Source: Closterium sp. Naga37s-1
Lineage: Eukaryota; Streptophyta; Zygnematophyceae; Desmidiales; Closteriaceae
Length of the DNA: 64,000 nt
Direction of reading: 5' to 3'
Assembly (NCBI GenBank): GCA_947471745.1
Contig: CANJKZ010000065.1
Coordinates: 248,001-312,000 of the forward strand
Shown here: positions 53,931 through 64,000 of the stretch, piece by piece
Layout: the number at the start of each line of letters is the position of its first letter
Position numbering within the stretch: the first letter of the stretch is position 1
Position numbers and translations under genes: made by a program
The notes under the pieces: generated by a model
The model's database searches: none
What the model saw: only the letters and a program-made list of their open reading frames with translations
What the model was told of the DNA's origin: nothing

Positions 53931-56268
53931 ATGGCAGGACGCGAGCGGATCGAAGTCCCTGGTGCTGCCACGTCAGCCTCCATGAATCGATATGGGCGAT
54001 CATGCGTGGTAGTGAGGGATCTGACCGGGTCGCACGTGACAGTGGAGGCGACGTGCGACATGCGAGTGGGCGATGCGAAGCGAGTCGCTGCTGGAGCAAT
54101 GAACAAGGACGCGTCCCTGAAACACGTCATCTTCCATAAAGTAGGTCTTTTGAGTCGACTCAAAAGTCAGTTTGATCTGAAGCGAGCCGCTGCTGGAGCA
54201 ATGAACAAGGACGCGTCCCTGAAACACGTCATTTTCCATAAAGCAGGTCCTACTGATGCCGTTCTATTCCCCTGCTGCTTTAGAGTTTCCACCATTTCCC
54301 GTGTAGCAGACTTCAGTACAGCCAGACCGACAATTTGTTTTTTTTTCACCATTATCTCTTTAGGGTTCTTCACCGACGATGTTGATCTCGATGCGTCACA
54401 CGCTGACCTGGCTGCATGGCTTGCCTTCATTGTTCACCTTTCCACCGTTTTCACTGGTTTCTCTAACCTTATTCACCCCTCTTGCAGGGATCTCGCCTCA
54501 AGGACTCCACCCGATTGGTCGACATTCCCGGCCTCCTCCAGCCTGGATCTGCCACGTCAGCATCTGCCAGCGCTTTGACGCCAGGGACCCCATCTATCCG
54601 TGCTGGCAGCTCCATCCCCATGAATGGCGGTTTCCATGGCGAGCCTCATGCTTCTTCTGGCGCTGACCCCAAAGTCTGTGGCTCTGAGTCTGCTACTGCA
54701 GACGCTTTCCTGGTTCTGATGAGCTTTCAGCGCAAGGAACAGCAACAGATGGGTCCAGTGCTGTCGTCGCAGCACGGGGGAACGCCACGCCGTGCCGCTG
54801 CTGCCACGTCATTGACTGGTCCACGTGGCACCGGCACAGCCGTTGGGTCTCCTCGCCTTCCGAATTCCATCCCGTTTTCGCCATCTGCTCATCCCCCACC
54901 TCCTTGCATTGTTACATCTAATCAGCGATTCCCTCCAAATGGAAGAGCTCAGAGTAACGCTGTTGCTGCAAACAAGGGATGTGCAGTAGATGTGGTGGAG
55001 CAGCGGATCAGTAGCAACCCTCCTGAACCGACTGCACCAAGGAAGGATGGCGGGGTGCGGCGGACTGAGTCTACTGAGATTGATAATGGCAGTCAGACGA
55101 TGAAGGATTATCTTCTGTCGGGTGCAACCTGCAGCAGAGAAGGTCTGGCATCCGCTCGTTCGGCGTCGGCCCCACCATCTCCTCCACCAGAGGGAGTACC
55201 AGTGCTGGGACGGCCATCAGCATCGCCACCAGCGCCAGCAGCACCACCATTGCCAGAATCGCCACGACTGCCGCCATCGCCAGCAGCATTACCAACCCCT
55301 ACAGCACCAATCTGGCCCGCCTCCCCTCCTCGCTACCTGCCCTTCCATGCTGCTCGCACACGTCAGCTCGGTTCACCTGGCACTGACGTGGCCAAGGGCA
55401 CGGTGGCAAGGGATTGTGGGGAGCATGCTAGCAGCGGGAGACAACAAGGCATAGGGACAGTGGGGCATACAGCAACCCGTGCAGGCATTGGGAATGGCGT
55501 TACTGACGTAAGGGATGGTACTATTAACACAAAGACTGGTGGCATGGACAAAGGGAATGGTGGCACTGACATCATGGATGGGTCAAGCATGGGGGTTGAT
55601 AATGACATGGAGAAGGGCGGTATGGCGAGTAAGGTGGAGAGGCGAGTGGGGCGGAAGAGAAAGGCAGAGAGGAAGGAAGAGCAGACAGCAGGCAGGGCGG
55701 GGTTGCCTCACAGTGTTGCCGTGCTGGACAGCAAGTTTGGGCTGCTTGCTGCAGTGTATGGATTCTTGGAACAGCGGACAGTCAAGGTATGTGTCCGCAG
55801 CACATGTGTGTGCTCCGTGAAACACGGATCTGTTACTTGTCTGACTCGGTTACTGTTCTCCTTTTTTTTTCATGAACAAGAGCCTCATCTCATCTGTGCT
55901 GTGAAACCTCATTTGACTGCCATCCCATCCCATGTGGTTTCATGACTCGGAATCTCACTCCCTTGACTGTTGTCATGGCCACTCTTGCCCCGCCATTCAT
56001 TTGTGTCGCTGTCTCAACTCCAGGCCACGTGGAAGCGGCTGGAGGGCGCCCTGAAGGACCTCGGGAGGGGGACAGAGGCCGAGGCCGTCACTCTGCAAGT
56101 GAGTGAGTGAGTCAGTGAGTGAGTAGTGAGTGAGTGGCGGATTGAGTGGATTGTTTTTTTGTGCATAAGTGATTGCGCCCCAAGTTTGGTTGCTAAAGAT
56201 TAGGTCTATTGTGGTCAATTATGGGGCTTTCCTGCTGGGGATGGATGAGTGTGCGCGCGTGCGCGCGC

Positions 56269-56299
<31 letters not shown>

Positions 56300-59200
56300 T
56301 GTGTGTGGTTGCGCCATTTTGCCACTCACTTCCCTGTGCCACTCTCTTCCCGTTCCTGTGCCTTGCATGTGTGACTGCCTGACGTGCACGGCATGGCAGG
56401 ACATCAGGGACATGGCAACTCTGGCCCCTTCGGTGGTTTGGACGTGGGAAGAGGAAGACGAGGATGAGGAAGAGGGGAAAGAGGGGGCAGAGGGGACACG
56501 GGAAGGAGAGGTGGAAGCAGGAAGAGGGAGTGATGGAGAGGAATCGAGTGAGGGGGATGTGGATTATGCAGAGGAAAAGAGTGCCGGTAGCTGGGGAGGG
56601 GAAAAGGGGCGAGGAGAATGGGAGGAGGAAAGAATTGGCGAGGGGCCATGTGGACAGAGAAGGGGAGAAAGGAAAGAAGATAGAAGGGAAGGGAGGAGAG
56701 CAGAAAGAAAGGGAGGGGAGAAGGGGAGAGGGGATGGAGGTGGGCTGGTTGTGGTGTTGGGCATGTGGGATCCGTCTCGACTGCCAGAGCAGCAGATCAA
56801 ACGTGGAGGCATGCTGCTGCAAGGTGCGTTCTGGAAAGAGGCTTTTTGGTTGGGAAAAATCAACGCCACCTGTGGCATGAAGGTGGCTTGTTTGTTTCCT
56901 GCTTGTGTACACGCCAATCTTTTCTCCCAACCGTGTTGTGTGCACTCATTCCCCCTCATTTGAACCCTCCACCGCTCCCCAGGCACACAGCAACGCACAC
57001 CACGTCGCAGTGCTGTCAAGTTGGCAGACAAGAGGAGGGCCGCCTTCCACTCGGCACTCACAGCAGCCCTCCACCGAATCCATGCTGACTTCCTCGCCCA
57101 CGTTCTCCCTCCTGCGCCACAGTCACAGCCCACTCTGCATATCCGCCCTCCTGTGCCACGGTCGCAGCCCACATCGCAAATCCACCCACCTGTGCCACAG
57201 TCGCGCCATTCGGCCTGTCCTGTTACCGCAGCTTCTGGCCGGGGCTTGCGAGGAGAGGAGAGTCAACATGCGGCAGCTGGTGCAGGGGAGGTGGGCAGCG
57301 AGGTGGTGCCGGGGGAGGGCGAGGACAAGGATGAGGATGAGGACAAGGATGCGGGCAGTGCAGTGCACAGAGAGAGAAGGATGGGGGGGAAGAGGCGCTT
57401 TGAAACAGCGGGAGACGACGTGGAAGAGAGTAGTCAAGGGAAGGGGGGAGAAGCGAAGAAGCAGGGGCGTACTGGTGTGAAGCGGAGTGCGGGCAGCATG
57501 GCATGGCATGCAGACTTCCCTTTTGAAGACATCTCTGTGTCCATGCTGCTCGCTGAAGCGGCCTCTTTCCATTCCTCTCAGTATACTGATGCTCATGGGC
57601 ATGCAGGGCAAGGGGGAGGAGGGAAGGGAGGTACCGCGAAACAGCAGAGGGAGGCACGGGTGGGGAGGCAGAACAAGCAGCGGAGGAAAGGAGGGGCAGC
57701 TGGGGATGAGTCTGTTAAGACTGGAGAGGTGGAGGAAGGTGCAATGGAGAGTCGGGAAGGGGCAGAGGAGGGTGGGAAGAAGGGAGGCTGTGATGGTGGT
57801 GCTGGTTGTGGTGGTGATGAGTGGTGGGAAGAGGCAGGCATTGGGTCGCAGCGATACACACCTCCTTGTCCGCCCAGGCAACTCAAGAAAGTGCCTCCTT
57901 GCAATGTGAGTGCTGCTGTGATGTGAGTGCTGTGACGTGAGTGCTGCCATGTGACTGACTCACCGCATCAACCACACAGCATTTTGATTCCTGCCAATCC
58001 AACCCAGCTCAAAACTCGTCGTCCGTCTCCCCCTCCCACCTCACACCCCTGCTTCTCCCTCTCCTGTAACTCCGTTGTCTGTCCGCATCCCCCCCGCATC
58101 TCCCTCCCTCTGCTGCGCCGGGCATCAGAGCACGGAGCCCATGGCTGCACCGCAGCTGCTGGAGCATCTCAAGCACGGCCTCGGATCACTGGGGCAGGTG
58201 CGTGGGGGCTGCGGGGGAGGGTGGGGGGGGTCTAGTTTTGAGGCGCCCCAAAAATAGGCGCCTCATCACTAGGGCAGGTGCGTGGGGGCTGCGGGGAAGA
58301 GAGGGGGGGGTGCTGCAAGGGAGGGAGGGTTGCTTGGGCAGGTGGATACTTGGCTAGTGGGTGATAACGTTGCCTCGTTGACGTGGTTACATGCCTTGTT
58401 ATTCCTCTCATATGCACACTTACCTGCCCCACACACCCCCTCCCTGCCCCACGCACCCACCTCCCTGTCTCCCTACCTCCCTGCCCCCCCGTCGTCCTAC
58501 CTCTCTACCTCCCTACCTCCCAACCTCCCTACCTCCCTACCTCCCTGCCTCACTACCTCCCTACCTCCCTACCTCCCTACCTCCCTGCCTCCCTGCCTCC
58601 CTGTCAGCTTACCTCCCTACCGCCCTGCCTCCCTGTCGGCCTGCCTATCTACCGCCCTGCTTCCAATTTTCCCCATCAGGTGGTGCACTGCGAGGAGCTG
58701 CCACAGAGGAAACCGCGCTATGGCAAGCTGGCCAGCCAGTTATGCCCTGCCACGTGGCACGCCTTGGCTTGTGCGGGTGTCTCCCAGCTCTATTCCCATC
58801 AGGTAAGCACACGTGGGTCGTGCCTTCCCGTGCCTCTTCTCCCCCTTTCCCTTCAGTGAGACGACCAAAAAACATGCTTGTTTGGTGAGGCCTTACCGAT
58901 CCATGTCGTTTTTCTTTGGTTGATTCCCTGCTTTGCTCTGCAGGTGAAGGCCATTGACGCGGCACTGGCCGGGCGGCATGCAATCATTGCGACGGCAACA
59001 GCGAGTGGCAAGTCGCTGTGCTACAATGTGCCTGTCCTCCACTCGCTGCTCTCCCACCCCCACGCCACCGCCCTCTACCTCTTCCCCACTAAGGTGCGCC
59101 CCTTAAGTCGAGAGTAGGCATTGCCTATAAGAGCAAAATATGGACTTTAATCCATGGATCTCATTTTCACCATTTCCTCCTCTTCTCCTGCCAGCCCCTG

Positions 59201-62200
59201 GACCCTGCCTCTCCTCTAAGGGGCGCCTCTCCTCTAAGAGGCGCCTCTCCTCTAAGAGGCGCCAATCCTCTAAGGGCCATCCAGCCCTCCTCTCCCACCT
59301 CGCTTCCCTCCACTCCCCTCGCTTCCTCCTCCCAAGGGCCATCCAGCCCTCCTCTCCCACCTCGCTTCCTCAACTCCCCACGCTTCCTCCTCCTAAGGGC
59401 CATCCAGCCCTCCTCTCCCACCTCGCTTCCTCCACTCCCCTCGCTTCCTCCTCCGAAGGTTCATCCATCCCTCCTCTCACACCTCGCTTCCTCCACTCCC
59501 CACGCTTCCTCCTCTAAGGGGTGCCTCTCCTGTAAGGGGCGCCTTTCCTCTAAGCGGCGCCTCTCCTCTAAGAGGCTCCGCTCCTCTAAGGGGCGCCTCT
59601 CCTCTAAGGGGCGCCTCTCCTCTAAGAGGCGCCTCTCCTGTTAAGAGGCGCCTATGGGGCGCCGAAGGGGCGCCTCTCCTCTAAGGGGCGCCTCTCCTCT
59701 AAGGGGCGCCTCTCCTCTAAGAGGCAGGCGCCTCTTCTCTGAGATGCAGGCGCCTCTCCTCTGAAAGGAAGGCGCCTCTCCTCTGAAAGGAAGGCGCCTC
59801 TCCTCTGAAAGGAAGGAGCCTCTCCTCTGAAAGGAAGGCGGCTCTCCTCTGAAAGGAAGGCGCCTCTACTCTGTGATGTGAGGCGGGCGCCGCTCCTCTA
59901 CGAGGCGCATCCAAACTAAGAGGCGCCTCGCCTCTATGAGGCGCCTCTCCTCTAAGGGACGCCGCTTGCATGCAACCCCGTGCATGCAACTCCCCACATG
60001 CAACCACCCGCACGCAACCCTTTTTTCTACATCGCTCCCCTGTATCATTTTCCTTCCTAGTCTCCTCACCTATCTTCAACCTGATTTTCTTATTCTCCCT
60101 GCCTGTCGCTGAACCCAGAAGGCCCTAGCCCAGGACCAGCTGCGAGCACTGCATGCGTTGGTGGGTTGGGAGGGGGGAGAAAACGGGGCAGATAATATGG
60201 GCGAGGGCAGTGGAACAATGCTGGGGGCTGGCAAGAAGACAGAAGCTGACGTGGCAGGAAGAGTGGGAGCTGACGTGGCAGGGGAGAGGCAGGAAGGGGA
60301 TGTGTGTGGGGAGAGGGGGAGGAGTGCAGCGGGGCATGTGGCAGTAGAAGCGCAGTTGAGAAGCCTGGGAGAGGTGATGGCGATTTATGATGGTGACACG
60401 CCCCATGCTGCTCGGCGGGCCATCCGAAACAAGTCTCGACTGGTGAGCCAATGTTTGTTGTGTTTGGGGAGAGGGAGAGAAGTGCGGCGGGGCGTGTGGC
60501 AGTAGAAGCGCAGTTGAGGAGGGTGGGAGATGGCGATATATGATGGTGACACGGCCCATGCTGCTCGGCGGGCCATCCGAGGGCAATCCTGCCTGGTGAG
60601 CCAATGTGTGTTGTGTGTGGGGCATGGCGCATGGTGCATGGTGCATGGTGCATGCCTGGTATGCTGTATAGTTTTGAGGTTTTGCCTGTCTCATTGTGCC
60701 TTCTCCTTCCCCAGCTGCTTCTGTTGTGGTCTTGGCATCCTCACCTCAATTGACACACCCTACACCGGCTGCTGCGCATAGCTTCACGGATCCTTATCTC
60801 ACTCGTATCAAATGCAGATCTTATCGAATCCCGACATGCTGCATGTCACCATGCTGCCTAGCCATCGGGATTTCAGCCGTGTCCTCTCCAACTTGCGGTA
60901 AGCTCTTGGCCTTTCAACGTGACAAACACATTTGTCTTCCCCTTTAACTCACTTCAGTCTCATTTTGTTCCACAGTATGAATTTCGTTCATCCTAGTTCA
61001 GATCCCCTTTCGCCCTCTCCGCTTGTACCTGTTGTTGCCCACATGTTTCGATTTGTCTCATTCGAACTTTCCACCCCTTGACCCCGCGCTCTCCACACTG
61101 TTTTCCACATCTCTCCCAGCTTTGTGGTGGTGGATGAAGCTCATGCGTACAGGGGCGCGTTTGGCTGCCATGCTGCTCTCATCTTCAGACGCCTGCGCCG
61201 TCTTTGCGCTCATCGTGGGTGGGAGGGAGGGATGGGGTGGGGTGGGTGGGTGGGTGGGTGGGCGGGCAGTTGGCTGTGATAGTGGGTGGGTGGGTGTGGG
61301 CAGTGTGTGACAGGGTGTGGGTTATATCACAACGGACTTGCTCGCTGTGCTGGGCCTGTCCGATGCCTGCTGTGTTCATGCAGTGTGCGTGCAGTTGCAG
61401 TTGCAGTTGCAGTTGCAGTTGCAGTTGCAGTTGCAGTTGCAGTTGCAGTTGCCTGCTGCTTGCTCTCATGCCTCTGCCTCTGCACCCCGTCTTGTTCCAC
61501 TCTCACGGTTTCTGGATCCGCGTCATGCCTTGGCATCACTCCGCTCGTCAATAAACCCACCAACCAGTGCTTGACCCAACCCACCCATCTATTCCCCTCC
61601 CCTTGGACTCCATCCCCGTTCCCGTCTCCATCCCGTCCCCTGCGACCAGTGTACGGCTCAGATCCGATCTTCATAGTGTGCTCTGCCACGTGTGCGGACC
61701 CCAAGGACCATGTACGATCCCTGCTAGGCCTGGAGGAGGTGACAGTGGTGGATGGCAGTGACGATGGCAGCCCGTGTGGTCGCAAGAGCTTTGTGCTCTG
61801 GAACCCGCCCATCACCATGCCGCCTGTGAGCAACCCCCTCTTGACCCCCACCCCAAGGATCTCAGGTATTACCGTAATAGGGACCGCACCCCTTCTTGTC
61901 CCCGCCTCTGCGGCGCAGCTCAAGGAGGCAGACACCGCAGGTGCGTTGGGACTGCAGGTGCGTTGGGACTGCAGGTGCGGTGGGACTGCAGGTGCGTTGG
62001 GACTGCAGGTGCGGTGGGACTGCAGGTGCGTTGGGACTGCAGGTGCGGTGAGACTGCAGGTGCATTGGGACTGCAGGTGCGTTGGGACTGCAGGTGCGGT
62101 GGGACTGCAGGTGCGGTGGGACTGCAGGTGCGTTGGGACTGCAGGTGCGTTGGGACTGCAGGTGCGTTGGGACTGCAGGTGCGTTGGGACTGCAGGTGCG

Positions 62201-63950
62201 TTGGGACTGCAGGTGCGTTGGGGCTGCAGGTGCGTTGGGGCTGCAGGTGCGTTGGGCTGCCGGGGCGTTGGGACTGCAGGTGCGTTGGGACTGCAGGTGC
62301 GTTGGGACTGCAGGTGCGTTGGGAATGCAGGTGCGTTGGGACTGCAGGTGCGTTGGGACTGCAGGTTCGGTGGGACTGCAGGTGCGTTGGGACTGCAGGT
62401 GCGTTGGGAGTGCAGGTGCGGTGGGACTGCAGGTGCGTTGGGACTGCAGGTGCGTTGGGACTGCAGGTGCGTTGGGGCTGTCGGGGCGTTGGGACTGCAG
62501 GCGCGTTGGGACAGCAGGCGCGTTGGGACTGCAGGTGCGTTGGGACTGCAGGTGCGTTGGGGCTGCAGGTGCGTTGGGGCTGCAGGTGCGTTGGGACTGC
62601 AGGGGCGTTGGGACTGCAGGTGTGTTGGGACTGCAGGTGCGTTGGGACTGCAGGTGCGTTGGGACTGCAGGTGCGTTGGGACTGCAGGTGCGGTGGGACT
62701 ACACAATCCCTCTCAACCGACGCAATCTTACACTCTCTTTTCTAAACCTCTCTCTCCTCCCCCAGGTTGCCAGGCCTCTGCGTTGAAGCTGTTGCAACCA
62801 GCTGTGACACAAACCTTCTCAACCTATGCACATTCACGCACTCTCTTGTGATCCCGTCTCTCCTCCCCCAGGCTGCAAGGCCTCTGCGCCGCAGCTCCCG
62901 AAGGCAGACGCCGCAGCTGCTGCAACCACCCGCTGCTTGTGCACACGTGATGATGGCCAAGCGAGCCAGGTTAGGGGAGGGGGATACGCCACGTAAATTC
63001 CCCCATCAGTTTCCACCCCATCAGTTTGCACCCCATCAGTTTGCACCCCATCAGTTTCCACCCCATCAGTTTGCACCCCATCAGTTAGCACCCCATCAGT
63101 TTGCACCCCATCAGTTTGCACCCCATCAATTTCCACCCCATCATTTTCCACCCCATCAGTTTGCACCCCATCAGTTAGCACCCCATCAGTTTGCACCCCA
63201 TCAGTTTGCACCCCATCAATTTCCACCCCATCATTTTCCACCCCATCAGTTTGCACCCCATCAGTTTGCACCCCATCAGTTTGCACCCCATCAGTTTGCA
63301 CCCCATCAGTTTGCACCCCATCAGTGTGCACGATATGCGTTGCCTCTTCCACTCCCATGCTTCCTCTTCCTTGCCTCCTTCTTCTCAACCCTTCCCCCTC
63401 TCCCGCCCTCCGCCAACACCCAGCCCCATAGTGGAGGTGGCGCTGCTGCTAGCTGAGATGGTACAGCACGACCTGCGCTGCCTCGCCTTCTGCAACACCA
63501 GGAAGCTCTCAGAGCTCGTCCTCACATACACGTGAGAGCCTTCTCCTGTCCGTTTGTACCATGCCATGGTCCCCTTGCGGCTCATTCCTACTGCCATGGG
63601 TCCACCACACCAGCAAGGAGGTGCTGCAGGAGAGAGCTCCGCATCTGGTGGGCACAGTGTTGCCATACCGTGACATTACCACCCACCCACCCTATGCCTG
63701 CTTCTTCCCTTCCCCTTGTGCCATACCTTACTGCCCCTGGGCCCACCAGCAAGGAGGTGCTGCGGGAGAGAGCGCCACATCTGGTGGGCACAGTAGAGTG
63801 TTGTTGAGAATTCTCAAAATCATACTTACCCACCCATTTCCATCTCCTACGGCCATGGTTGCATACCACACCAGCAAGGAGGTGCTGCGGGAGAGAGCGC
63901 CACATCTGGTGGACACAGTGCTGGCGTACCGGGCTGGATACACCGCTCAG
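53931..63950 (+). CDS. HRQ1: HRQ1/DUF1998-type DEAH-box DNA helicase with N-terminal ubiquitin-like domain (3' end outside window)
   Basis: Fifteen exons seen: 53931-54140, 54488-55786, 56024-56098, 56400-56823, 56983-57905, 58129-58197, 58680-58802, 58944-59093, 60119-60442, 60818-60897, 61120-61214, 61650-61825, 62872-62969, 63424-63531, 63875-63950; 1410 codons. The ubiquitin-like fold [20 protein letters not shown] spans exons 1-2 (HK|GSRLKDS). Exons 2-5 are long and low-complexity. Exon 7 VSQLYSHQ (Q-like motif), exon 8 [14 protein letters not shown] (motif I) and LYLFPTK, exon 10 [13 protein letters not shown], exon 11 [11 protein letters not shown] (motif II), exon 12 VCSATCADP (motif III), exon 14 [11 protein letters not shown]. 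Hrq1/RecQ4-like enzymes are 3'-5' helicases in interstrand-crosslink repair. The Pro-rich and acidic insertions make it longer than plant relatives. Exons 11-13 junctions are less certain. Confidence 0.82.
54066..54242. repeat. Helicase exon 1 end duplicated around a GAGTCGACTC palindrome
   Basis: The last roughly 72 nt of exon 1 (GCGAAGCGAGTCGCTGCTGG... to CATAAAGTAGGTC) are followed by TTTTGAGTCGACTCAAAA (54148-54165). They are then repeated at 54178-54247 (GAAGCGAGCCGCTGCTGG... CATAAAGCAGGTC). The copy has lost the GT donor (GCAGGT). Confidence 0.95.
56255..56309. repeat. (CG)n(TG)n alternating purine-pyrimidine tract
   Basis: GTGCGCGCGTGCGCGCGCGC followed by 12 TG repeats in helicase intron 3. 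A classical Z-DNA-forming composition. Confidence 0.9.
58200..58285. repeat. Helicase exon 6 end/donor duplicated around a near-palindrome
   Basis: TCACTGGGGCAGGTGCGTGG (exon 6 end) recurs as TCACTAGGGCAGGTGCGTGG at 58265. Between them lies CTAGTTTTGAGGCGCCCCAAAAATAG (58232-58257), one or two bases from a perfect palindrome of the GAGGCGCCTC type. Confidence 0.9.
58470..58670. repeat. (CTACCTCC)n pyrimidine microsatellite
   Basis: CTACCTCC and CTGCCTCC octamers fill helicase intron 6. Confidence 0.9.
59206..59965. repeat. GGCGCCT-rich satellite in helicase intron 8
   Basis: About 35 occurrences of GGCGCCT linked by CTCCTCTAAGG/AGA or CTCCTCTGAAAGGAA. A 60-bp unit (CATCCAGCCCTCCTCTCCCA...) is repeated four times at 59277-59515. 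Many units contain the palindrome GAGGCGCCTC, the core of the palindrome family elsewhere in this window. Confidence 0.92.
60470..60598 (+). pseudogene. Relic of helicase exon 9 3' end
   Basis: Copies GGCAGTAGAAGCGCAGTTGA... [18 protein letters not shown] to the donor GTGAGCCAATG. It has a frame break relative to exon 9. Confidence 0.88.
61390..61452. repeat. (GTTGCA)n microsatellite, about 10 copies
   Basis: Perfect hexamer run in helicase intron 11. Confidence 0.95.
61900..62810. repeat. 17-bp minisatellite, about 45 copies, seeded from a helicase exon 13 relic
   Basis: 61905-61940 is a partial copy of exon 13 (CTCTGCGGCGCAGCTCAAGG...GACACCGCAG). From there GTGCGTTGGGACTGCAG repeats every 17 bp to 62700 with T/G, A/G and T/C variants. 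At 62764-62810 a second exon 13 relic follows. Each unit contains CAG|GTGCG, both acceptor-like and donor-like. Open frames through it are repeat artefacts. Confidence 0.93.
63003..63335. repeat. 15-bp minisatellite, about 22 copies
   Basis: CCCCATCAGTTTGCA with CC/TT, AG and AT variants in helicase intron 13. Because 15 is a multiple of 3 it keeps frames open. Confidence 0.95.
63611..63800 (+). pseudogene. Two relics of helicase exon 15
   Basis: 63613-63665 and 63751-63797 repeat the ACCAG acceptor and [15 protein letters not shown]. The true exon (63875) goes on to [10 protein letters not shown]. The second copy is followed by GTTGAGAATTCTCAAAAT (about 63803-63820), a variant of the palindrome with AATT at its centre. 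Confidence 0.9.
63803..63818. repeat. Variant palindrome TTGAGAATTCTCAA
   Basis: TTGAGAATTCTCAAAA follows immediately after the second exon 15 relic and precedes the true exon. It keeps the TTGAG...CTCAA arms but has AATT in place of N-CG-N'. Confidence 0.8.
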
Positions 63951-64000
63951 GTCAGTCACTTACCCCCGCTGTTGGTACTCTGCTCAGGCCAGTCACACCA

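Noticed and set aside
20101..54165. Palindromes as sequencing adaptors or restriction linkers
   Set aside because: Their cores contain AatII, NarI or SalI hexamers, but there are three symmetric cores plus decayed copies embedded between diverged duplicates, which a linker would not give. It remains worth checking with raw long reads.
55123..55454. Gln/His-rich 110-codon frame
   Set aside because: Alternative frame of helicase exon 2; the exon frame is continuous and joins neighbouring exons in phase.
61286..62851. 521-codon frame and its 459-codon opposite frame
   Set aside because: They cross a helicase exon and the 17-bp minisatellite. Only 61650-61825 of it is coding.

Overview
This is nuclear DNA from a plant-lineage eukaryote. 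The genes are split by spliceosomal introns with pyrimidine-rich acceptors. They include a eukaryotic-type glycyl-tRNA synthetase with a WHEP domain, an LPR1/CotA-type multicopper oxidase with a signal peptide, secreted leucine-rich-repeat proteins and a plant-style HRQ1/DUF1998 helicase with an N-terminal ubiquitin-like domain. Ty1/copia, Ty3/gypsy, LINE and TRIM elements fill much of the rest. LPR1-type oxidases are reported from zygnematophycean algae and land plants, and together with the GC-rich, repeat-laden introns this suggests a streptophyte alga, possibly a zygnematophyte such as Closterium. The species call is inference.

Layout. 1-13550 is a nest of transposons. A minus-strand copia 5' end runs off the left edge and is followed by a Ty3/gypsy reverse transcriptase scrap. 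A plus-strand LINE has been broken three times: by an LTR/TRIM cluster (about 1306-2597), by unidentified sequence plus a 20-bp minisatellite (about 2870-4980), and by a young copia element with 135-bp LTRs and a CTCAC target duplication (5747-13072). 14529-16997 is the multicopper oxidase in 6 exons. 18566-25292 and 26584-37484 are two tandem paralogous secreted LRR-EGF genes with the same exon structure. 38336-42145 holds a decayed copia and a LINE end. 42478-42558 is tRNA-Leu(CAG) on the minus strand. 42650-49375 is glycyl-tRNA synthetase in 9 exons, 697 aa. 49937-53573 is a composite retroelement with identical 132-bp LTRs that carries a copia gag-protease-integrase but no reverse transcriptase. 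53931 to the right edge is the HRQ1-like helicase (15 exons seen, 3' end outside the window).

The most unusual signal cuts across genes. A short palindrome of form TTTTGAG-N-CG-N'-CTCAAAA (N/N' = A/T, G/C or T/A) occurs about a dozen times. In most cases it sits exactly at the junction of a local direct duplication, giving repeat-palindrome-repeat. Introns of the LRR, GlyRS and helicase genes are also full of truncated copies of the adjacent exon. Two introns have grown minisatellites (24 bp x about 84; 17 bp x about 45) whose unit contains the neighbouring splice-donor sequence. The multicopper oxidase gene shows none of this.

The cellular genes do not form an operon-like unit. They are independent transcription units: iron or copper oxidation at the cell surface, extracellular LRR recognition or adhesion, translation, and DNA repair.
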